A stretch of 64,000 nt of DNA from a bacterium endosymbiont of Escarpia laminata (GTDB taxonomy: Bacteria > Pseudomonadota > Gammaproteobacteria > Chromatiales > Chromatiaceae): NCBI GenBank assembly GCA_003660235.1, contig QGON01000061.1, positions 1-64,000 on the forward strand. Reading direction: 5' to 3'. Under the pieces are notes generated by a model. That model did not search any database and was not told where the DNA came from. It saw only the letters and a program-made list of their open reading frames with translations. A program made the translations under genes and the position numbers. Within the stretch, counting starts at the first letter, position 1, and each line of letters starts with the position of its first letter. Below are positions 25,700-34,574 of this stretch, one piece after another.

Positions 25700-26929
25700 A
25701 TGGAACTCAATGTTACGACTCAGGTGATTCTGCTTGGAGGTGTCGTTGCCTCCATCATGGGCTTTGTGGCAGCCAAAACCAATTTTTGCACCATGGGTGC
25801 AATCTCCGACTGGATCAACATGGGGGATACCAACCGTCTGCGCACCTGGTTTTTGGCTATGGTGGTGGGCATCGTTGGTGTGATGGTGCTTGAAGGCCTC
25901 GATCTTTTCAGCCTCGATTCCACCCGCCCGCCCTATCGCAGCAGCATGTTCCCTCTGGTCGACTACGTATTGGGCGGATTGATGTTTGGTGTCGGCATGA
26001 CGCTGGCCAGCGGTTGCGGTAATAAAACGCTACTGCGTATCGGGGGCGGTAATATCAAATCGATTATTGTCTTTTTGATTGCCGGTACTATGGCCTACTT
26101 CATGACCCACACCCTCTCTGCCGAGACGGATAAAACGCTCTACTCCATTATTTTCTTTCCCTGGACCCGCCATTTCACGCTGGATTTGCCCGCCAACCAG
26201 GATCTGGGCAGTCTGCTGGCTGTCATTACCGGCGCAGATGCCGGCATGCTGCGCCTGGTAATGGGCGGATTGCTGGCCACGATTATCTCTTTTGTCATCT
26301 TCCGCTCCGCTGATTTCAGACGCAGCGGGGAGATACTCCTGAGCGGTTTGATTATAGGTATCTGTGTTCTGTTTGCCTGGTATATCACCGGCAGTCTGCT
26401 GTTTGGGGAAGAGGGTACCTGGCTGGAGGCAACAGAGTGGTTGGAGGGTGATGAGCGCCCGGTGGGGATCGGAGTCCAATCATATACTTTTATCAACCCG
26501 ATGGGAGAGACGCTTGCCTACATGGCTAATCCCGGCAATAGTCTGCTGATCACCTTCGGGGTTGGCGCCTTGGTGGGTGTGTTGCTTGGAAGTTTTGCCT
26601 ATGCGTTGGTGAGCCGAAGTTTTCGTATCGAGTGGTTTTATGATCTGCGCGATTTCATCAATCACGCCATCGGTGCCGTGTTGATGGGGGTGGGAGGCGT
26701 ATTGGCGGTTGGTTGCACCATCGGTCAGGGAATCTCCGGTGTTTCAACCCTTTCCATTGGATCGATGTTGGCGCTGGCCTCCATTATTCTTGGCAGTGCG
26801 CTGACCATGAAGGTCCAATACTACAAACTGGTCTATGAAGATGAGGCGACTTTCCTTGCAGCACTGCTGAGCGGAATGGTTGATCTGAAGTTGCTGCCGG
26901 AGCCGCTGAGAAAACTCGAGGCGGTCTGA
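25700..26929 (+). CDS. YeeE/YedE (TsuA-like) sulfur-compound transporter
   Basis: This 409-residue inner-membrane protein has about ten hydrophobic segments arranged as two similar halves. The conserved cysteines of the TsuA thiosulfate-transport family are present in NFCTMGA (about residue 29), LASGCGNK (about 105) and VGCTIGQG (about 340). TsuA-type proteins pass thiosulfate through a hydrophobic channel by cysteine hydrogen bonding. Related YeeE proteins in sulfur bacteria move other sulfur species, so the exact substrate is not certain. AGGATAA upstream of the ATG serves as ribosome binding site. No TsuB/TusA-like rhodanese gene is adjacent. Its presence fits a sulfur-oxidising lifestyle. 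Confidence 0.88.
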   Translation: MELNVTTQVILLGGVVASIMGFVAAKTNFCTMGAISDWINMGDTNRLRTWFLAMVVGIVGVMVLEGLDLFSLDSTRPPYRSSMFPLVDYVLGGLMFGVGMTLASGCGNKTLLRIGGGNIKSIIVFLIAGTMAYFMTHTLSAETDKTLYSIIFFPWTRHFTLDLPANQDLGSLLAVITGADAGMLRLVMGGLLATIISFVIFRSADFRRSGEILLSGLIIGICVLFAWYITGSLLFGEEGTWLEATEWLEGDERPVGIGVQSYTFINPMGETLAYMANPGNSLLITFGVGALVGVLLGSFAYALVSRSFRIEWFYDLRDFINHAIGAVLMGVGGVLAVGCTIGQGISGVSTLSIGSMLALASIILGSALTMKVQYYKLVYEDEATFLAALLSGMVDLKLLPEPLRKLEAV

Positions 26930-27113
26930 TGGGCGCCGCTGGCACAGAGTCATCCCAGGATATTCTCCCGGCACGGCTCGCTCGAAGGGTAGGTCAATCT
27001 CAGCCTTGAATGCCTAAGATAGTGGCTCCAGAGATAAAAGCAGGCGGTACTCTAAATCCATCGGATGATGGAGATCGTCAGTCAGATCGGGTGATTGGTG
27101 ATTCGGTAAGATG

Positions 27114-27323
27114 TCAGGAGAGGTTCAACTGCTCACGACACTCCCAAAGCAGGTAGCGATAGGTTTCAATCAGGTTGCGCTCAAGAGGCGTCAATGCGGG
27201 CGTGAGGCGCGTGATCTCATGTTCGTAATAGCGAATTTTATCAACAGGCGCCAGATCCATCGGGTGGACAGGCGCCTCTTCGGCAGTGTATGCAAGTGCT
27301 GTTTGCGCCATTGAAGGGCTCAT
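27114..27323 (-). CDS. Small conserved-looking hypothetical protein
   Basis: The 69-residue product starts MSPSMAQTALAYTAEEAP and ends in a helical stretch (VDKIRYYEHEITRLTPALTPLERNLIETYRYLLWECREQ, read here in two pieces around residue 45). I chose ATG 27323 because AGGGGA lies 8-9 bases upstream; an ATG 30 bases earlier has no such site. It has no signal peptide, no membrane segment and one cysteine. No family is recognised. It converges with the transporter gene; the 184-bp gap between them shows no gene or clear terminator. Helical composition and a decent ribosome binding site argue that it is real. Confidence 0.5.
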   Translation of the reverse strand: MSPSMAQTALAYTAEEAPVHPMDLAPVDKIRYYEHEITRLTPALTPLERNLIETYRYLLWECREQLNLS

Positions 27324-27562
27324 ACCTAAATCCCCTACTGCTCCATGTGGCATGTATTGTGAACTGGGTCACAATCTAAGGCAAGAGTAGCAAGTCTGGT
27401 TATATGAATAAATATCCTGTAATTTTCCCTGAAATTCATGCTGGCGGCTGTAAATATTTGTGTCAGTGGTTAGGAATCCGCTGAACAGGTCATGACTCGT
27501 ATCTTGTGTCCAGACTTATTTCAGAGGCTCCTTAGCAAACTATTTCCTTGGCAGAGGTGCGG

Positions 27563-28267
27563 ATGTCGGCTGCATTGGAACGCTTGATCGAAATAATGGC
27601 CAGGCTTCGCGATCCGGAGAAGGGGTGTCCCTGGGATCGCGAACAGACCTTCGAAACCGTGGTTCCCTATACCATCGAAGAGGCAGGCGAATTTGTCTTC
27701 GATGATGTTGTCTGTGCGATAAATGACAAGATGGTTCGGCGTCATCCCCATGTTTTTGCAGAAGAAAAGCCAGGGGATCGGCACCAGCAACGCCAGGCTT
27801 GGGAGGGCCACAAGTCACTGGAGCGTAAGAAAAAAGCCGGAAATAGTGACTCAGGGGCATTACATGGCGTTGCCACGGCATTGCCAGCTCTGATGCGCGC
27901 GGAGAAACTGCAAAAGCGAGCGGCCAGTGCCGGTTTCGACTGGCCGGATATAACGGGCCCCAGCCAGAAGGTCGGTGAAGAGCTGGCGGAGTGCCAAGCC
28001 GCACTTCAAAGCGGTGTGAAACAGGAGATCGAAGAAGAGGTTGGCGATCTGCTCTTCAGCTGCGTTAATCTTGCCCGTCATGCCGGCGTGGATGCTGAGA
28101 ATGCCTTGCGGCATGCCAACCGCAAGTTTTCCAGCCGTTTCACCTACATGGAGGGCCGGCTTAGAGCGCAGGCGAAAGCCATTCGGCAGCTTCCAATGGA
28201 GGAACTCGACCAGCTGTGGGAAGAAGCCAAATCGATGGGCGCAAAAAGAGAACAACATGAAGCGTGA
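27563..28267 (+). CDS. mazG: MazG nucleotide pyrophosphohydrolase with deleted N-terminal core
   Basis: MazG hydrolyses nucleoside triphosphates to monophosphates. The start (RLRDPEKGCPWDREQTF), the middle (INDKMVRRHPHVFAEE) and the C-terminal domain (VGEELAECQAALQ and EIEEEVGDLLFSCVNLARH) are clear. Between PYTIEEA and GEFVFDDVV about 37 residues that every full-length MazG has are missing, including the metal-binding EXXE/EXXD helices of the N-terminal domain. The frame stays open across the gap, giving 234 residues against about 263 in E. coli. The C-terminal domain, which in E. coli carries the activity, looks intact, so the protein may still work. The ATG at 27563 has AGAGG just upstream. 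It overlaps the Nudix gene by 11 bp. Confidence 0.9.
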   Translation: MSAALERLIEIMARLRDPEKGCPWDREQTFETVVPYTIEEAGEFVFDDVVCAINDKMVRRHPHVFAEEKPGDRHQQRQAWEGHKSLERKKKAGNSDSGALHGVATALPALMRAEKLQKRAASAGFDWPDITGPSQKVGEELAECQAALQSGVKQEIEEEVGDLLFSCVNLARHAGVDAENALRHANRKFSSRFTYMEGRLRAQAKAIRQLPMEELDQLWEEAKSMGAKREQHEA

Positions 28268-29132
28268 AATAAAGGAAGTAGAGGGGTACCTGCGGCATAT
28301 CAGAGACTGCAATCACTGGAATCCGGAGAATTTCCGGCCACTCTATATCGAAGACAGGCGTGTCGGCAGGCTGAAACCCAAGATGGTGAAAGCGCTCACT
28401 CAGTGGCCGAAGCTGTTTTCTATGAGTGAAAGCCGCATCAATTTCACTAGTGAAATCAGTGAGATGGATGATCGTACCCGGGTGCTGGACGAAACAGTGA
28501 ATGCACTTGTGGAGCAGGGGGTCATCTCCCATAGCCACGGGGAACGATACCCCGTTACTGCGTCTGGCCGGGAGGATGCATTCGCAACTATTGACCGCAC
28601 AGCGGCCCCCTATTTTGGTCTCCGTGCCTACGGCCAGCATCTGAATGGTTATGTGCGGAGTGGGGAAGGCATCAAACTCTGGATTGCCCGGCGCGCCTCG
28701 GATCGCAAGATCTATCCAGGTAAACTGGACAATATGGTGGCTGGCGGCCTGCCGCAGAGCCTGAGTCTTGCGGAGAATCTGCAGAAGGAGTGTTGGGAGG
28801 AAGCTGCGGTACCCTGTGAACTGGCTCTCAGCGCGATTCCTGTTGGCGCACTAACCTATTGTCGGGAAACGGAAACAGGATTAAAACCAGATACGCTATA
28901 CTGCTATGATCTGGAACTGCCGGAGGATTTCGTACCGCAAAACAGAGACGGTGAGGTTGAGACTTTCTACCTTATGGATCTGGAAGAGGTGGCGCGGATC
29001 GTAAGGCAAACCGATGAGTTCAAATTGAACTGTAACCTGGTCGTTATCGATTTTTTGATCAGACATGGTTTTTTGTCCCCCGGTGCTCCGGACTATCTGG
29101 AGATCGTTGAGGGATTGCATGAGAAGTTGTAA
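28257..29132 (+). CDS. Nudix hydrolase with N-terminal DUF4743 domain
   Basis: The 291-residue protein has an N-terminal DUF4743-type domain (about residues 1-120, YLRHIRDCNHWNPENFRPLYI) and a Nudix domain. A Nudix-box-like sequence GGLPQSLSLAENLQKECWEE lies at about 162-181. Related proteins are annotated as thiamine-pyrophosphate-linked Nudix or TPK-associated enzymes in fungi, and the bacterial substrate is unknown. The glutamates of the REUXEE core are present as KECWEE. The gene overlaps mazG by 11 bp, so two nucleotide-pyrophosphate hydrolases are translationally linked, suggesting joint clean-up of nucleotides. Confidence 0.85.
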   Translation: MKREIKEVEGYLRHIRDCNHWNPENFRPLYIEDRRVGRLKPKMVKALTQWPKLFSMSESRINFTSEISEMDDRTRVLDETVNALVEQGVISHSHGERYPVTASGREDAFATIDRTAAPYFGLRAYGQHLNGYVRSGEGIKLWIARRASDRKIYPGKLDNMVAGGLPQSLSLAENLQKECWEEAAVPCELALSAIPVGALTYCRETETGLKPDTLYCYDLELPEDFVPQNRDGEVETFYLMDLEEVARIVRQTDEFKLNCNLVVIDFLIRHGFLSPGAPDYLEIVEGLHEKL

Positions 29133-29295
29133 CACTTCTCGAAAAGTGTCTTGATTCCTCCATAGAGTGGCACAAGATATTATTAAGCCAACAACAGACT
29201 CTCAGGAACCTGCACCGCAGGATTGAGGTCGAACCTAGAGTTGATTTGTGTTTTTTCAGCAGCTCGCTGAATTTAGATCCCATACAGGTGGATGA

Positions 29296-31389
29296 ATGAT
29301 TTTTTTTAGGAAGAGTGTCTATACCCTGCTTGCGCTGTTTCTCGCGTCTTCTCAGGCGTGGGGTGAAAGACGTGTCTTGCCACTCGATGAGCTCAAGCCA
29401 ACTCAGCAACACCGTCAGTCCACCATGATCATTCTGAAGGTGATAAACAAGTATCACTACAAGAAAGTGAAGCTGGACGATGAGATGTCGGAGCAGCTTC
29501 TGGATCGATACCTCGATTCGCTCGACCCCAACCGATCTTTTTTTACTGCCAAAGATATCGAAGGGATCTCCCTGTACCGGGATAAACTCGATAACTATCT
29601 GCAGAATGCCAGGCTGGAACCGGCATTTGCGATATTCCGCATTTACCGGAAGCGGGTCGATGAGGCGGTCGAAACTGCACTCAAACTGGTGGACGCCGGT
29701 TTCGATTTTGCGATTGATGAGGTCTACCAGTTTGACAGGGAAGATGCGTCTTGGGCCCTAACCCGTGCCGAATTGAAGGATATTTGGCGTAAACGGGTCA
29801 AAAATGACTTTCTGAACCTGCGTTTGACCGGCAAGGAAGACGATGAGATTCGTAAAACCCTGAAAAAACGTTATGCAGGGCTTCAGCGCAGGATCAGCCA
29901 GTTTGATTCAAACGACATCTACCAGGCCTTCATCAACGCCTACACCTTGAGTCTGGAACCTCATACCAGTTACATGTCGCCCAGCACTTCAGAGAACTTC
30001 GATATCAGCATGCGCCTCTCTCTAGAAGGTATAGGCGCCGTATTGCGCATGGATAATGAGTTCACTGTGGTACAGAAAACAGTGGCCGGAGGCCCGGCGA
30101 AATTTAGTGGAGATGTGCATGCCGGTGACAGGATTGTCGGGGTTGGCCAGGGGCTTGAGGGCGATATCCTCGACATTATTGGCTGGCGCCTGCAGGATGT
30201 GGTGGAAAAGATTCGTGGACCCAAGGGTACGGTCGTACGACTGCTGATTCTGCCGAAAGATGCCGGTTCCGGCGGCAAAACCCAATTGGTGACACTGGTT
30301 CGCAACAAGATCAAGCTGGAGGAACAGGCCGCAAAGAGTTCGGTGATCGAAGGTTTGAAGGGGATGGGAAAGCTGCGCATCGGCGTGATTGAGGTGCCGA
30401 CATTCTATCGGGATTTTGCGGCGGAAGGGCGAGGTGAAGAGAATTTTCGCAGTACCACGAGAGACGTGCGTAAGCTGATTACCGAGTTGAAAAAAACCGG
30501 TGTGGATGGCGTCGTTATCGATCTGCGGCAGAATGGCGGCGGCTCCCTTTCGGAGGCGACCGAACTGACGGGAATCTTTATCGACACAGGCCCCGTGGTG
30601 CAGATCAAGGACGCTTTCGGGAAGATCGAAGTGGAGCGGGATCTCGACACAGGTATTGCATACGATGGTCCGCTGGCGGTTTTGGTGGACCGCAACAGTG
30701 CATCAGCCTCTGAAATCTTTGCGGGTGCCATCCAGGACTACCAGCGGGGTATTGTCATCGGCGAGCCGACTTTTGGAAAGGGTACAGTGCAGACGCTGGT
30801 GGATCTGGGGCGTTTTGTACCGGGCAATGAGGATGACCTCGGCAGACTGAGGCTGACGATGGCGCAATTTTTCCGCATCAACGGCGGTAGTACCCAGCAC
30901 CGTGGTGTGGTTCCGGATATCCTCTTCCCAATGGCCAGCTACTCCGCCAAGCATGGCGAGCGCTCTCTGGATAATGCGCTGCCTTGGGCGCAGATCAAGG
31001 CAGCCCGCTATGCCCCAAAAGGGGTTAACGCAGTCTCCCACCTGTTGGATCGACATAAGGGCAGAATCTCTAAAGATGCCGGTTTCCAGATGCTGCTTGA
31101 GCAGGAGAAGCGCATCCAGGAGATTGAAGAACGTACCGAAATCACCTTGCTGGAGAGTCGACGCAAACTAGAGTGGGATCAGCGTGAAAAGGAACGGATG
31201 GAGCATAAAAACCGTTTCCGTATCGCAAGCGGGATGGAGTCCATCAAAACGGATCGTGACCGGGACGACCATGATGACGAAGCCGATAAAGCAGAGAGCG
31301 AAGCCGTCAGCCTGGTCCAACTCAATGAAACCGCAAGAATTTTAGCGGATTTGGTTCATTTGCGGGCGCCAAGAGCCGTGATGCGCTAA
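29296..31389 (+). CDS. prc: Carboxy-terminal processing protease (Prc/Tsp type)
   Basis: This 697-residue periplasmic serine protease has a signal peptide (about residues 1-23, ending AWGE). The N-terminal helical platform has YLDSLDPNRSFFTAKDIEG. A PDZ domain lies at about 235-330 (GGPAKFSGDVHAGDRIVGVG). The protease core carries the catalytic serine in RNSASASEIFAGA and the lysine in PTFGKGTVQ. Prc trims or degrades periplasmic proteins at their C-termini, including the lipoprotein MepS in E. coli. The C-terminal region is charged and helical, as in the long gammaproteobacterial form. AGGTGG precedes the ATG. It stands alone, convergent with the chemoreceptor gene. Confidence 0.94.
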   Translation: MIFFRKSVYTLLALFLASSQAWGERRVLPLDELKPTQQHRQSTMIILKVINKYHYKKVKLDDEMSEQLLDRYLDSLDPNRSFFTAKDIEGISLYRDKLDNYLQNARLEPAFAIFRIYRKRVDEAVETALKLVDAGFDFAIDEVYQFDREDASWALTRAELKDIWRKRVKNDFLNLRLTGKEDDEIRKTLKKRYAGLQRRISQFDSNDIYQAFINAYTLSLEPHTSYMSPSTSENFDISMRLSLEGIGAVLRMDNEFTVVQKTVAGGPAKFSGDVHAGDRIVGVGQGLEGDILDIIGWRLQDVVEKIRGPKGTVVRLLILPKDAGSGGKTQLVTLVRNKIKLEEQAAKSSVIEGLKGMGKLRIGVIEVPTFYRDFAAEGRGEENFRSTTRDVRKLITELKKTGVDGVVIDLRQNGGGSLSEATELTGIFIDTGPVVQIKDAFGKIEVERDLDTGIAYDGPLAVLVDRNSASASEIFAGAIQDYQRGIVIGEPTFGKGTVQTLVDLGRFVPGNEDDLGRLRLTMAQFFRINGGSTQHRGVVPDILFPMASYSAKHGERSLDNALPWAQIKAARYAPKGVNAVSHLLDRHKGRISKDAGFQMLLEQEKRIQEIEERTEITLLESRRKLEWDQREKERMEHKNRFRIASGMESIKTDRDRDDHDDEADKAESEAVSLVQLNETARILADLVHLRAPRAVMR

Positions 31390-31422
31390 ATGGTTGCTGC
31401 GGTCCGTTCCCCGGCAACTGCC

Positions 31423-32646
31423 CTAAAACAGCTGCACGTCCCCCTCAGCCACTGAACGCTGGGTGATCGCTGTCTCATCCATGTCGCCGAAATGTTTGTC
31501 GGCGGTGGAGAGCAGTGCCTGCAATTGTTGAGTCCGCTGCTGGAAGTCTGCTGCGTCCAGATCCCCTGATGGGCGTTGAATGGTGATTAGGTCGTGCAGA
31601 TAGCGCTCCATCCCCCGGCTACGGTCTCCTATCTGGATCAGCAGTTGATTGACGATGTCTTCGAACTGCAGGGAAATGATACCCTCGATAACGAGATGGT
31701 GGATCTTCTCGGATATTTCCGCGATCGATTGTGATTGAAGTGAGGCCCTGTTGTTGAGCCCCTGGATCTCATCCCACATTGACGCAACACTCTCCTGAGA
31801 CTTGGCAGCAATACTGAGATCGGTGCCGGTCGCTTTTTCCACCGAAGCGTCGACGGTTTTGATCGATCCCTCAATTTTCGACAATAGCGTGCGAATCTGT
31901 TCACTGAATTGACTGGTTCGCTGTGCCAGACTCCGGACTTCATCGGCCACCACGGCAAATCCACGACCGGCCTCGCCCGCCCGTGCCGCCTCGATTGCGG
32001 CGTTGAGGGCCAGTAGATCGGTCTGTGCGGTGATGGTGTTCACGTCGTTCAGCAGTTTGCCGACCCCCTCAACCTGCTGGTTCATTCTGCCAAACTCGAC
32101 GGCGATCTGGTCACTGGCGCTCTTGAGGTCAGTCACGGTAGTGACGAAGCGGCCGATGAGCTGTTCCGTTTCGAGGGTGAATCTCTGTATACCCTTGGTC
32201 TGCTCTTCTTGATCATCGCTCGAAACCAGCACCAGGAGTTCATCCACCATCTCCTTCAGCTTCTCCCGTTGACCTGTGGATTCGTGCTCCAGTCCGGTCA
32301 GACTTCCGGAGAGACGCTGGGTAGCGTTAGTCATGATATTTCCAGCCTGATCAATGGAATCCCGTAAGATATTGAATTGCTGGGAACTTTTTCCCATTGC
32401 CCGGTTGGAGTTTACATCATAGTCCCGGATGGCGGCTGTCAGAGACTCGTGGGCCAGTAGTCTCACGCGTCTGTATCGAGCCCTGATGCGTTGTCCCCAG
32501 AGGATTGCAAACACAAGCAGAGGCATACTGACCAGTAGCAGCCAGCGTGTGGTAGTTGAATCAGGTGAAAGAAATGCCGTGGCAGTTGCGATAATGAGCA
32601 GGGTTATCGCTGCCCAAACCAGAACTCTGTCAATATTATTTTTCAT
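31423..32646 (-). CDS. Methyl-accepting chemotaxis protein without periplasmic sensor domain
   Basis: The product has two N-terminal membrane segments (about residues 10-27 and 33-52) with almost no loop between them. No HAMP domain is recognised; a long cytoplasmic coiled-coil carries the signalling hairpin ([21 protein letters not shown]). It therefore cannot bind a periplasmic ligand through a normal sensor domain and may sense membrane state, or act with another sensor. The ATG at 32646 is preferred; a TTG at 32691 is possible but has no better ribosome binding site. There is no C-terminal pentapeptide for CheR. It converges with prc. Confidence 0.85.
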   Translation of the reverse strand: MKNNIDRVLVWAAITLLIIATATAFLSPDSTTTRWLLLVSMPLLVFAILWGQRIRARYRRVRLLAHESLTAAIRDYDVNSNRAMGKSSQQFNILRDSIDQAGNIMTNATQRLSGSLTGLEHESTGQREKLKEMVDELLVLVSSDDQEEQTKGIQRFTLETEQLIGRFVTTVTDLKSASDQIAVEFGRMNQQVEGVGKLLNDVNTITAQTDLLALNAAIEAARAGEAGRGFAVVADEVRSLAQRTSQFSEQIRTLLSKIEGSIKTVDASVEKATGTDLSIAAKSQESVASMWDEIQGLNNRASLQSQSIAEISEKIHHLVIEGIISLQFEDIVNQLLIQIGDRSRGMERYLHDLITIQRPSGDLDAADFQQRTQQLQALLSTADKHFGDMDETAITQRSVAEGDVQLF

Positions 32647-32818
32647 GTCTGAAACCGTTTTCGTTTTATTATCGATAATCCTATCGGCCAAAGAGGAATA
32701 AACTTCAGTCTATTATATTAATCAGTGTGGGGATGAGCTGAAAAAATATCAGTGTTTGATAATAAACTGCGAGTTATAATCTCCGGTCTTTTATAACACC
32801 CTAAGGCTTGCGCGGGTC

Positions 32819-34393
32819 TTGTACAAAAAACTGGAACAGCGGCTGCTTCGACTAGTGCGGGACCGATCGACAGATCTCCTGCGTGGGGGACTCATTGGCC
32901 TGGAAAAGGAGAGTTTACGGGTTTCCAGTAGCGGGGGAATCTCCCAGGTAGCGCATCCACTGAGTCTTGGTTCTCCCCTGTGCCATTCCTATATCACCAC
33001 GGACTACTCAGAGGCGCTGACAGAGTTCATTACGCCGCCTTTTGCCGACAGAAAACAGCCCCTCGAATTTCTTCGCGATGCCCAGAAATTCGTCTACGAT
33101 CATCTGGATAATGAATTGCTTTGGGCCACCAGCATGCCCTGCGTGGTCGAGGGAGGGGAGCGCATTCCTCTGGCCCGCTATGGTGCCTCTAATGCGGGTA
33201 CCATGAAAACGGTCTATCGACGGGGACTGGGGCATCGTTATGGACGTGTGATGCAGGTTATTGCCGGCGTGCATTTCAACTATTCGGTGCCTGAGCGTTT
33301 CTGGCCCCTGTTTCAGGAACAGGAGGGGAACCAAGGGGATCTACAACGATTTATCACAGAATCCTATTTCGGCATGCTGCGTAATCTGCAGCGTTTCGGG
33401 TGGCTGATTCCCTATCTGTTCGGTGCTTCTCCCGCTGTCTGCAAATCGTTTTTGGGTGGCCGGGCGACCAATCTCAAATCCTTCGATAAATACACCTATT
33501 ACTATCCCTATGCCACCTCCCTGCGTATGGGGGATATCGGTTATCAGAACAGCAAGGAGCAGGGGACAGGCATCAAGGCCTGCTACGATTGTCTGGACGC
33601 CTATATCGAGACCCTGGGACGGGCCACCGAGACAGCCTGCCCAATCTACCGGATAATTGGGATCAAAGTGAATGGCCGTTACGAACAGTTAAACGCCAAT
33701 ATTCTACAGATCGAGAATGAGTATTACAGTACCGTTCGCCCGAAGCAGATACCGATGTACATGGAGAAGCCGATTCACGCGCTGCAACATAGGGGGGTGC
33801 GATATGTCGAACTCAGGTCTTTGGATGTCAATGCCTTCCATCCACTGGGCATAGATGAGCAGCAGATCTCTTTTCTGGAAGCATTCATGCTGTTCTGTCA
33901 GTTGCTCGACAGCCCGTCGATCAATGTCTTCGAGCAACGGGAGATCGATCGCAATGAAGGGGCATCTGCTCATCGTGGGAGAGATCCTGAACTTTTTCTG
34001 CAGCGGAATGGCCGGGAGATACGTCTGTGTGACTGGGCGCTTGAGATCTGTGAATCGATGCAGGCGGTATGTGAAATCCTGGATCAGGGAACAGGTGCAC
34101 GAATCTACAGCAGGGCACTTGAACAGTTGAGTGAACGGGCGCGGTATCCCGAGTTGACGCCTTCTGCCAGAATGTTGGCAGAGATGCGGGAAAACGGAGA
34201 GAGTTTTTTTGAATTTGCCCAGAGAATCTCCCACCAGCATCAGCACTTTTTTTTACAGCAGCAGCTTTCTGCGGAACGGCAGCAGATGTTTGTCGAAGAG
34301 GCGGAGCGCTCCTGGGAACAGCAGCGTATCATCGAGTCGGAGGATAAGATCTCTTTTGATCAATTTCTCGCAGACTATTTTTCCCAGCGGTGA
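32819..34393 (+). CDS. gshA: Glutamate-cysteine ligase
   Basis: GshA makes gamma-glutamylcysteine, the first step of glutathione synthesis. The 524-residue length matches the E. coli type (family 1). Signatures are GGLIGLEKESLRV (about residues 22-34), TDYSEALTEFITPP (about 61-74) and GVRYVELRSLDVNAFHPLGI (about 326-345). HFNYSVPERFW near residue 160 also fits. Translation starts at a TTG, which gives the expected N-terminus, with TAAGG upstream. A terminator follows at 34495. The second enzyme, GshB, is not adjacent; a GshB-like gene lies 5 kb away in the AT-rich cassette but differs at key loops. Confidence 0.95.
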   Translation: MYKKLEQRLLRLVRDRSTDLLRGGLIGLEKESLRVSSSGGISQVAHPLSLGSPLCHSYITTDYSEALTEFITPPFADRKQPLEFLRDAQKFVYDHLDNELLWATSMPCVVEGGERIPLARYGASNAGTMKTVYRRGLGHRYGRVMQVIAGVHFNYSVPERFWPLFQEQEGNQGDLQRFITESYFGMLRNLQRFGWLIPYLFGASPAVCKSFLGGRATNLKSFDKYTYYYPYATSLRMGDIGYQNSKEQGTGIKACYDCLDAYIETLGRATETACPIYRIIGIKVNGRYEQLNANILQIENEYYSTVRPKQIPMYMEKPIHALQHRGVRYVELRSLDVNAFHPLGIDEQQISFLEAFMLFCQLLDSPSINVFEQREIDRNEGASAHRGRDPELFLQRNGREIRLCDWALEICESMQAVCEILDQGTGARIYSRALEQLSERARYPELTPSARMLAEMRENGESFFEFAQRISHQHQHFFLQQQLSAERQQMFVEEAERSWEQQRIIESEDKISFDQFLADYFSQR

Positions 34394-34469
34394 TTGACAC
34401 ACATTGATGCCGGGACTAACCTTTCTGAAGCGCCGATTTTTCTCAAATTGCGGGCGCTTGACAAATACC

Positions 34470-34515
34470 GCTAAAGCGAGGGTCTCTGCTTTAGCCGCCG
34501 TTGGGCGGTTTTTTT
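34470..34515 (+). terminator. Hairpin pair and terminator after gshA
   Basis: A perfect 8-bp hairpin GCTAAAGC / GCTTTAGC (34470-34477, 34488-34495) is followed by a short GC stem CCGCC-GTTG-GGCGG (34495-34508) and seven T. It sits between gshA and metZ and should end the gshA transcript. The two-hairpin layout could also be a regulatory leader for metZ, but no known riboswitch was recognised. Confidence 0.75.
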
Positions 34516-34574
34516 GTTTTGGTCGCTTAGACCCGGCAGCACCCTTGTTGATCGCATTACGACAGGAGTAAAAG

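Noticed and set aside
34470..34515. SAM-type riboswitch before metZ
   Set aside because: The two hairpins do not match a known SAM riboswitch core and the second is a standard terminator for gshA.
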